From contig OZ005703.1 in NCBI GenBank assembly GCA_963930775.1, positions 6,572,001 to 6,636,000 of the forward strand: 64,000 nucleotides of DNA, given 5' to 3'. A model generated the notes under the pieces. That model saw nothing but the letters and a program-made list of their open reading frames with translations. It had not been told where the DNA came from and searched no databases. The DNA comes from Cliona cf. orientalis (taxonomy: Eukaryota; Porifera; Demospongiae; Clionaida; Clionaidae). The number at the start of each line of letters is the position of its first letter. The first letter of the stretch is position 1. Shown here one piece after another: positions 53,476 through 64,000 of the stretch. Made by a program: the position numbers and the translations under genes.

Positions 53476-54594
53476 ATGAGTACAACGAACAAGAAGTACC
53501 TTGTCCTTTTAGCATTTGTGGTGGTGACGCTATACATTGGCTACCATTATGATAGTATTGGGCCACACTCTCTGGTATCACATCTGTCTCTGTCTACTGC
53601 TATACCTACTGGGAAGAGAGAACTATCAGCTTCATCTCATAACCACAGCCTACTACCACAGGCTGTGATCAATGGAGTAAAGACGTTCGTCTTTTTCATG
53701 GGCTATTCCAGAAGTGGCTCGAGTATCGTGAGCAGTCTCATGGATGCTCACCCACACATGGTCGTCGCTTACCAGTACAAGGTGATCAGCGAGTGGAACG
53801 AAACCCTGAAAAACAAAGCGTACCTTTATGGAGAACTTTACGAAAAGAGTCTAAAAGATGCTACAGTAGGTTGGCGACGTGAGGACAATATGGCTAAAAG
53901 CTACACATTGCATATCAATACTGGATGGCAGGGTAGATATGACAAATACATATCAGTGATTGGGGATAAGAGTGCTGATAAGACCGTTAATCTGTTTTCA
54001 CGTACACCGAAACGTTTCTCTCAGGTCTACGAACAACTACGGGAAACTGTTGGTGTACCTGTTAAGGCTGTCTTTGTTGTACGCAATCCTTATGACATCA
54101 TCTCAACCCGTGCGCTGTACCAAAATCCTGAAGAGATTCGGAGTGTACTTAACACAAGCTCAACCGATGAAGTAAAAGGAATACCTGCAACCAATTATAA
54201 GTTACACATGAAGCAGATTAAGGAGAGTGGTGATGAGAAGGCTTACGAAGATGCCAAATTTAGGGTTGGCAATTTGAAACATTCCATTCAGAGAGTAGTT
54301 AGACAAGCCAAGGCACTTTCAGGGATGATTGAGTTACTCGGAAGTGAAAATGTGTGGCTAGTGCACAATATGGATCTGGTCAATAATCCAAGGGCAACCA
54401 TGATGGAGATGTGCGACTTCTTCAACGTCTACTGTTCAGCTGACTACATACAGACGTGTGTGGACTCGGTATTCAAGAGTGTTTCCAAGTCAAGAGAGCT
54501 AGTATACTGGCCAGAAACTGAAAAGCAATCAGTAATAGACAATATAGTTAAGGTATTCCCGTTCTTTCATAGGTATAGATACAACAGTGACTAA
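53476..54594 (+). CDS. Carbohydrate sulfotransferase 8, second subfamily (372 aa, single exon)
   Basis: Start MSTTNKKYLVLLAFVVVTLY, a short stem (about 70 residues shorter than copy 7), PAPS loop GYSRSGSSIVSSLMDAHPH and VVRNPYDIIST. It is a tandem duplicate of copy 7, and the C-terminal ~90 codons are especially alike. An ATG at 53442 is out of frame; 53476 is the first in-frame ATG and directly precedes the helix. Confidence 0.85.
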   Translation: MSTTNKKYLVLLAFVVVTLYIGYHYDSIGPHSLVSHLSLSTAIPTGKRELSASSHNHSLLPQAVINGVKTFVFFMGYSRSGSSIVSSLMDAHPHMVVAYQYKVISEWNETLKNKAYLYGELYEKSLKDATVGWRREDNMAKSYTLHINTGWQGRYDKYISVIGDKSADKTVNLFSRTPKRFSQVYEQLRETVGVPVKAVFVVRNPYDIISTRALYQNPEEIRSVLNTSSTDEVKGIPATNYKLHMKQIKESGDEKAYEDAKFRVGNLKHSIQRVVRQAKALSGMIELLGSENVWLVHNMDLVNNPRATMMEMCDFFNVYCSADYIQTCVDSVFKSVSKSRELVYWPETEKQSVIDNIVKVFPFFHRYRYNSD

Positions 54595-55149
54595 TAACTC
54601 TTAGCTACCACAGTGCTGTGCATTAGCACTCTCAATAATTCATCAACCCTATAATATCTCTGGAAAGGTTTTACAAGTACTACAATGTCATGTATATGAT
54701 ATCGCTTCTGTCACAACTGTTACATTTATTCATTATGATTACTATTATACAATACTGCAACATCAAGTTTGAATTTGTGTGTCCTGCCATGGAGTAGCTA
54801 TGTGGCATGGAGTGTGCATCTCCCACCTGTCTAGCTGTCTGGCTATCACTGCATGGTAGGTAGCTACAACATTGTTTCTTTTAGCTACAGTCACACAGTG
54901 ACATTAACCGCTAATAATTGGCTAATTAACTGCTACAAGTGACGTTAGCCAGCTATAATAGCTACTCTTGCTAATGCACACTTGTTACTGGATTATCTCA
55001 GCATAATATTATTATTAGCTATAGCTACTTCATTAAAAACCTAAAATTTGGCTTCACTTAAGCACCTAGCATCAATTGCATTGCTCAGTAGCTACCTAGT
55101 GTATACTACTAAGCAATAGATTAGGTTACTTGGAATGTGAATTTAGTTA
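54595..55149. other. Spacer between sulfotransferase 8 and the sulfatase
   Basis: AT-rich DNA with many AGCTA tetramers. No gene or clear repeat is seen; it presumably includes the sulfatase promoter. Confidence 0.4.
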
Positions 55150-57647
55150 TTGGGATACCTAGTGTTGTGTCCCATCTCCGGGCACTCATACAAGCTAGAC
55201 GATGCAACCAACACAGATATGACAAAGTTTAAGACTCTTGCTCTTTATTTCAGTGTCTCTGCGTCACTTGTGGTGATGGTTTTAGCTGTTAGAGCACTTT
55301 GGCAACCAGTGTCTAGTCATCCTGGGAGCGACAATGGGGCAACGGTCAAGCATTTATCTCAGTTAGATCATTCGTCTCATTTGTCTCAGCTCCATGATAC
55401 TGTAATGCGGCGGCGACAGAGTTTGACTAATAGGACCAACATAATCTTCATCTTGGCTGATGATATGGGATTATGGGCGGCTGGAGCGTATGGAAATCCC
55501 GAGATTCATACTCCTAATATTGATCGACTGGCTCGAGAGGGTCTCAAGTTCACCAACGCCTTCAGCAATACTCCAGTGTGCTCAGCAAGTCGAGCAAGCA
55601 TCTTAACAGGTAAGCAACTAATGTTATGACAAGTAGCACTAAATTGCATAGAAAACTGTGATAGCAAGGATAGTAAAATACCAACTGACAAGGTACACCC
55701 TATATAGCTAATCTATGAATAAAAATTATGAGTAGGGATATTATCTCATTTTAAACCTAAGTTGTGTCCATTTGTCCCTGCAACCTCATAGCTACCCGGC
55801 CAACTTTTCTATTTATTTTTTGTGCTAGCTGCACTATATGTGACCCGCTATGAGAAAAGGGACCACTTGGGATATTTTTTCATTTTCTAGTAATTGCTAA
55901 AATGTGTGGAAGATTATTATTTTTCACTTTTCTGTTTTTTGGTTTATTAGAAAATGTAGATTTTTGGCTTCATAGTGATATACTATGTTCATAGAGTTGC
56001 AACATGTAAACTATAGTTATGGGTATTATTATTTACTTGGGCGCATACAAATTAATGTAAATTTCAATTAAAAATGCGCATTTTCCGAAAAACGAATATA
56101 CCTACCCGAGTGTATAAAAATGGTCATAACTCTGCTTGTGATCAATATTTTTTCATGAAACTTGCACCATTGGATTTAGCACACATAGAGCTATCAATCC
56201 ATGCCAAAAACTCAATTTTTATAAAATATCCCGAGTGGTCCCTTTTCTCATAGCAGGTCACATATAGCTACCTTTTTGTTAGCTATTTGACACTATAGGT
56301 CGACTTCCAACCCAGAATGGAGTTCTTGACTATGTGCAGCTTGGATCTGGGTGTGGCGGTGAGGGAATTGAATACTTACACAAGGAGATCTCGTACACAG
56401 ACATCCTCACAAAGCATGGCTACTTCTGTGCACTGGTCGGCAAGCATCACCTTGGATACGATCGCAAGATACAGCATTCTTTCAAACATTGGTACGTATT
56501 TGGACGTGGGGTGGTACCTATAGCGTACAAAGATCCCATAATGGTCAGCAATTCAGAGTGTGTTGTAGTGAAGGGTTATACAACGGATGTCATTGGAGAT
56601 GGAGCAATTGACTTCTTGAACAGCTATGCCAAGGACCAGGGGTCAGGAGCAGATCCTTTCTATCTCTCTGTACATTTCACAGCACCTCACACTCCACACA
56701 TAGGGGAGGACGGTAGAGCAGATTCTATGCATCCGGAGAAGTACGTCAATTTGTACGAGAAAGCATCTTTCGTGTCCTGCCCTCAAGAAGAGTTGCCTAA
56801 ATCTGATATTAATTATCTATCACGAAGATGTCACAATAACCGTGAGTGTTTGAAAGGCTACTATGCTTCTGTGACTGGAATGGACATGAATATTGGAAAA
56901 ATCATGGACACTGTTCGTTGGCTTAATCTAGACCAAAATACACTCATAGTGTTTGCTAGTGATCATGGATACAACGCTGGTCACCACGGGCTGTGGGGTA
57001 AGGGAAATGCCGGCTATCCTCTAAACGTCTTTGAAACGTCTCTCAGGATCCCCATGATTTGGCGTCACACTGGAAAAATTGAGCCGGGTGTGGATGAATC
57101 GGTTGTCCAAGTGCTAGATATCGCTCCCACACTACTAGACTATGCTGGAAACTTAAAATTTCCTACCTCAGCCAATATTCCTGGAGAGAGCTTTACGGAT
57201 CTACTTCTCAGACCAGAAAAGCGTAATTCCAATTCCCTGAAAGCAAGAACAATATTTGGGGAATATGGGGCAACTAGATTCATCCGAATGAATGCCACAA
57301 CTAAGTACATTTCTCGACTAACGGGAGCTCAGAAACAGTTCAATCTTAATGAGGATCAAAGCCATGAGCTATTTGACCTTGCACATGATCAGAGTGAGTC
57401 CTCAAATCTCATAAACTCTAAGGCTCTCACACAGGAGTACTTGGCTGAATTACAGTCTTATGAGAAGTCGCTACAGGATTGGTTCGGACAGTATGAGGAT
57501 AAGGACATTAGCAGCTGGAGAGAGTTTGTTACGGGGAATGGGCAGCGCAGACCTATTACCTATGCCTATAAACGTACACCACAGTTGAAGGAAAAGCTAG
57601 CACCTTTCAAATTCAACGTTGCTAAATACAAGAAGAACCATGAGTGA
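55150..57647 (+). CDS. Sulfatase of the formylglycine type (2 exons, 602 aa)
   Basis: Exons 55150-55609 and 56299-57647. A signal anchor (TLALYFSVSASLVVMVLAV) precedes the type I sulfatase domain. ILADDMG gives the metal-binding Asp pair, and CSASRASILTGR, split by the intron, is the motif whose Cys (144) is oxidised to formylglycine. HHLGYD, HFTAPHTPH and DHGYNAGHHGLWGKGN complete the active site. Such enzymes hydrolyse sulfate esters, often on glycosaminoglycans; the substrate is unknown. An in-frame ATG at 55219 fits the anchor better and may be the true start. It lies in the same direction just after eight sulfotransferase genes, so the locus holds both adding and removing activities for sulfate. 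Confidence 0.9.
55835..56266. mobile_element. 432-bp inverted-repeat element in the sulfatase intron
   Basis: The arm TATATGTGACCCGCTATGAG continues with AAAAGGGACCAC; its inverted copy ends at 56266 (about 44 bp arms, few mismatches). It fills most of the intron. There is no coding content. Confidence 0.8.
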
Positions 57648-57890
57648 TATTTATTATTAGTTATTTCAGGAGTACATTACTAATGTACTCCTGGTTATTT
57701 ATAATCACGTTCTTTATGTATGCAAGTGCATATTTAGATCTATTTATTATTAAATTTTGTGTTAAATTATAATAACTGCAATAATTTTTCTATAATATTA
57801 TAATAATTACGCAGCAACTAACTTAAATGCTATTTATACTAAAAGTGCGAATTAAGAAGTACAGCTTAGCTACTTAGCTAGAATATTCAA

Positions 57891-58922
57891 TTACATGTGT
57901 AGACCTTTAAGCTTACTGCTCAGCAAATCATCGATGGCTTCTTCGTCTGAGTTGACGGGCGTTCCGTCGCTCAGGTTTTGATCCTCACTTAAATCGCTGA
58001 TAGAGGATGCCTCAGACCTGACGCTGGTACTATCATCCCACTCTCCTTCCTCAACTTCTGATGACCTGAGGTTTCGACAATCACCGTGTTTCTGACACAT
58101 CTCACAGGCAGCACTGTCGTGAGGCTTTTGTGAGGCATTTCCACCAGTATATCGCAAAGGCTGGACATTATATGGGTAAACCTCTCTTCCACAGCCTCTG
58201 CATTGCTGCCAATTCTCTACCCATTTATTCTCAGTCTCATCCCATTCAATCCAAGTGTATCCACTAGACCACTGTCTTCCACATGTAGAGCAATTAAAGT
58301 CTCCAAACATCCTCTGAATTATAATAAGAATAATTATTAGCAAGTGTTTATGGGCCTCTAAAACAGAAACTGAGCACATCCTCTTAATATATTTGTATTT
58401 CAGTAGTCACAGTAGCGGTAATGGGGACACCATGATGAAAATTAATGACTAAGCTATAGTAGCTCCCCAGATTTCACTGAACTTACTACAATCATTATCA
58501 TGATCATGGTTTATTGGGATAAATACATTACAGATTAGCTAGATACCTTTGGATTGGGTATAAAGTCGTGAGGTTGAATCCCTGTTTGGCCACACCCTTC
58601 ACAAGTCTTAGGACCTCCTTTAGAGTTCTTCATCTTCCATTTTTCTCCACATTTTGGACACTTGTATTTTGCTGTCTGTGAGAATATAAAATTAATGATA
58701 AAAACATCACTTTTACAGGGCGATCAAACACTGCCCCAAAGTCCCGGGCTATCTACAGTCTGGCTTGGAGGAGGCGGGGGAATGCCGCCTCCCAAATTGT
58801 TTTAGTAGCAACAGTCATACAAATAACTTAGTTGAAACTTGTGTTCACTGACTTACTCCTTTCTGGCCTTTGCTGTCAATGAGGCCAGGTGGACGTTTCA
58901 CTGGTGCCGCACGTTCAGCCAT
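57891..58922 (-). CDS. Shiftless-like zinc-ribbon protein 1 (3 exons, 205 aa)
   Basis: Exons: 58922-58857, 58675-58547, 58313-57891. The order is a CxxC...CxxC ribbon (CPKCGEKW, CEGCG), then a second CxxC ribbon (CSTCGRQWSSGY, CRGCGREVYPYNV), a His/Cys block (HDSAACEMCQKHGDC) and an acidic Ser-rich tail ending near DDLLSSKLKGL. This resembles SHFL/C19orf66, a vertebrate regulator of ribosomal frameshifting and RNA turnover, and the 3CxxC zinc fingers of ZAR1/RTP proteins. RNA binding is likely (inference); an antiviral role cannot be concluded. Confidence 0.7.
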
Positions 58923-59349
58923 ATAATAATTATTATAATATTATGTTGTATGTGTGATCTCCAAGAAAACAGCTGCCTGCCAATTCAAAACTCAGGTTGT
59001 AGCTTCTTTTTGGTTATCACTGAGACTTAACTTGATCTTGCATTGTGGTCTTACTTATAAATTACAGTTACAAGGAAATCCAGCCTGGATCCAAATTTAA
59101 CGGGAAATGGATGATAAGAATGCAACGAATATTATTATACTCTACACCACAGAGCATACAGGGGAACTCATGAATACACAAACAATCTAGAGTATGTGGT
59201 ATGTACATGTACCTATACAATCATACGTCATTATGATCATATAGTACTATAAATTCATCATACGGGGCATTACCTATGAGTGTCATTCCGCAGGGATATG
59301 AGTAAACAGTGACTGGACAAAGGTTGATCCAATGGAAAAAACTGACCAT

Positions 59350-59630
59350 TCATAAACTCTAAGGCTCTCACATAAGAGTACTTGGCTGTCTTATGAGAAG
59401 TCGCAACAGGATTGGTTCGGACAGTATGAGGATAAGGACATTAGCAGCTGGAGATTGAGAGTTTGCTATGGGGAATGGGCAGTGTAAGCTTATTACCTAT
59501 GCCTATAAAAATGCATCAGGTTCATCATAGTTGAAGGAAAAACTAGCACCTTTCGAACCATGAGTGATATTAAATTTTATTGTTAATTATTTATAGTCAC
59601 ATTCTTTATGTATGCATGTGCATGTTATTT
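59350..59630 (+). pseudogene. Relic of the sulfatase 3' end
   Basis: It matches about 57411-57720: AACTCTAAGGCTCTCACA, GATTGGTTCGGACAGTATGA and GGATAAGGACATTAGCAGCTGG are shared, with small insertions, deletions and stops. It shows that the sulfatase end and the adjacent zinc-ribbon gene were duplicated together. Confidence 0.85.
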
Positions 59631-59742
59631 GACTTAATAATAACTTTTGTATGCAGCAACTAACTATAGAAAAGCTATTAGCTACTAAAAAATTAATTAA
59701 AAGAGACACATGTACAGTTCAGGTACTTAACAGAGTATTCAA

Positions 59743-60524
59743 TTATTTCGTGTGTAGACCTTTAAGCTTGCTACTCAGTAAGTCATCAATGGCTTCCTCA
59801 TCTGAGTTGACTGGTGTCTCATCATGATCACTCAAGTTTTGATCCTCACTTAGGTCAGATGCCTCAGATATTATGCTGGCATCATCATCCTCAACTTCTG
59901 ATGATTGTAGTTTTCGACAATCACCATGCTTTTGACACATCTCACAATTTGCACTGTCGTGAGGCTTTTGTAAGGCATTACCACCACTGTATCGCAAAGG
60001 CCGGACATTAAATGGGTAAACCTCTCTTCCACAGCTTCTGCATTTCTGCCAACGATCCACCCATTTTTTTGCCCAGTTATCCCATTCCATCCAGGCATAA
60101 CCACTTGACCATTTGTTTTCACACGAACACTGAAACTCCCCGAACATCCTCTAAAATAATAAAGAAGCATGCTGTGATTCTCAAATGGAAATGGCTGATG
60201 GTTCATAGCTATAAACTATGATAATAAAAGGGGTTGCTATGAATGAATGCAATGTACGATACCTTTGGTGTCTGGTAGGGCATGAAGTCGTAAGGTTGAA
60301 TCTTCTCTTTGCCACAGCCTTTACGTTGACAAGTCTTCGGACCTCCTCTGGAGTTCTTCACCTTCCATTTTTTTCCACATACTGGGCATTCGTATTTTGC
60401 TATCTACATGTAAGCGGAGTGACACAATATATTTACAGCTAAAATTTAATAATAAAGTATAGTGGAAGCTTACTCCTTTCTGCCCTCTGGTATCTATCGG
60501 AGGTGGATCTGGACGTGCAGCCAT
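59743..60524 (-). CDS. Shiftless-like zinc-ribbon protein 2 (3 exons, 199 aa)
   Basis: Exons: 60524-60474, 60403-60263, 60150-59743. Same plan as copy 1: CPVCGKKW...CQRKGCG, then CSCENKWSSGYAW...CRSCGREVYPFNV, HDSANCEMCQKHGDC and an acidic tail with DEEAIDDLLSSKLKGLH. The second ribbon begins CSCE rather than CSTC, so one CxxC is CxC. The first linker has two more residues. Conserved Cys/His positions with drift elsewhere suggest both copies are under selection. It arose with the sulfatase relic at 59350. Confidence 0.7.
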
Positions 60525-61023
60525 GGTCTCTGTGTATATAGATTTCGACTTCACTGGTTAGCTATAATACTGGGTTAGACTTTTAAATAGTGCGCATGCA
60601 GGAAGTTATGGATATAGCAGGAACACTATGAATACTCTACAGTACAGAGTAACAGGAAGTTATGAATGTCTGTTACAACATTAACATGCCGCTTACAAAT
60701 CTACAATTGTCCATACTATTAGATGAGTCAACAATGATACAGCAAATTTCAAGGTTAATGGATTCAACAACCTGACCCTATAAAAATTATGATGGTCATG
60801 TTCAAAATTATGACAGCAATAATATTGTTACAAGCCAGCTGATTATCTACAATGACATGGCACTCTAAGACTTATTGATGATTGTGGAATCACTGTTGTT
60901 ATGATAATGCAAAGAGTGACAGAGCAGTTATGATCATTACACTATCAAAGTATCATGTATTATAAACTTCTTAAGTATAGCATAATAATATTATTATTAT
61001 GCCATGACCCTATAGAAAAGTAT
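60525..61023. other. Spacer between the zinc-ribbon gene 2 promoter and the XPB 3' end
   Basis: AT-rich with no supported gene. There is an ATAATAATATTATTATTAT palindromic stretch near 60982-61000. Confidence 0.4.

Positions 61024-64000
<2,977 letters not shown>

Overview
The window looks like nuclear DNA of an early-branching animal, most probably a demosponge (inference). It has compact genes with many short GT-AG introns, abundant short inverted-repeat transposons, (GA)n microsatellites and animal-type multidomain receptors (cadherin, EGF, VWD, Ig). Household genes such as calreticulin and the TFIIH helicase XPB are easy to read. No bacterial or organellar gene was seen. Species cannot be named from sequence alone.

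Layout. 0-14.9 kb (+): one 17-exon gene for a giant single-pass adhesion protein (tandem new domain, NIDO, AMOP, VWD, EGF, about 21 cadherin repeats). 15.1-19.9 kb (-): two tandem J1-crystallin/SelJ-type genes. Both carry an in-frame TGA at the same site and a SECIS-shaped hairpin just past the stop codon, so they read as selenoprotein genes; the second has another TGA at a family cysteine. 20.4-25.4 kb (+): calreticulin, head to head with the second SelJ gene, with two possible last exons (KDEL or RDEL). 25.8-54.6 kb: a segmentally duplicated region. Ig-type receptor genes (-) sit head to head with intronless carbohydrate sulfotransferase genes (+). There are three receptor genes, a relic of a fourth, eight sulfotransferases (one a pseudogene), and copies of the calreticulin RDEL exon carried along. 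55.1-57.6 kb (+): a formylglycine-type sulfatase. 57.9-60.5 kb (-): two tandem zinc-ribbon genes resembling Shiftless (SHFL); the spacer holds a copied sulfatase 3' end. 61.0-64.0 kb (-): the C-terminal half of XPB/ERCC3, cut by the window edge.

How the parts may fit (inference). The sulfotransferases (Golgi, type II membrane proteins) and the sulfatase could add and remove sulfate on extracellular glycans. The neighbouring Ig receptors and the giant cadherin are cell-surface proteins that could contact such glycans. Repeated co-duplication of receptor plus sulfotransferase around a shared short promoter suggests a co-regulated cassette.

Most exon boundaries were placed by hand from GT-AG signals, reading phase and homology. 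They agree in phase throughout, but no transcript evidence was available.
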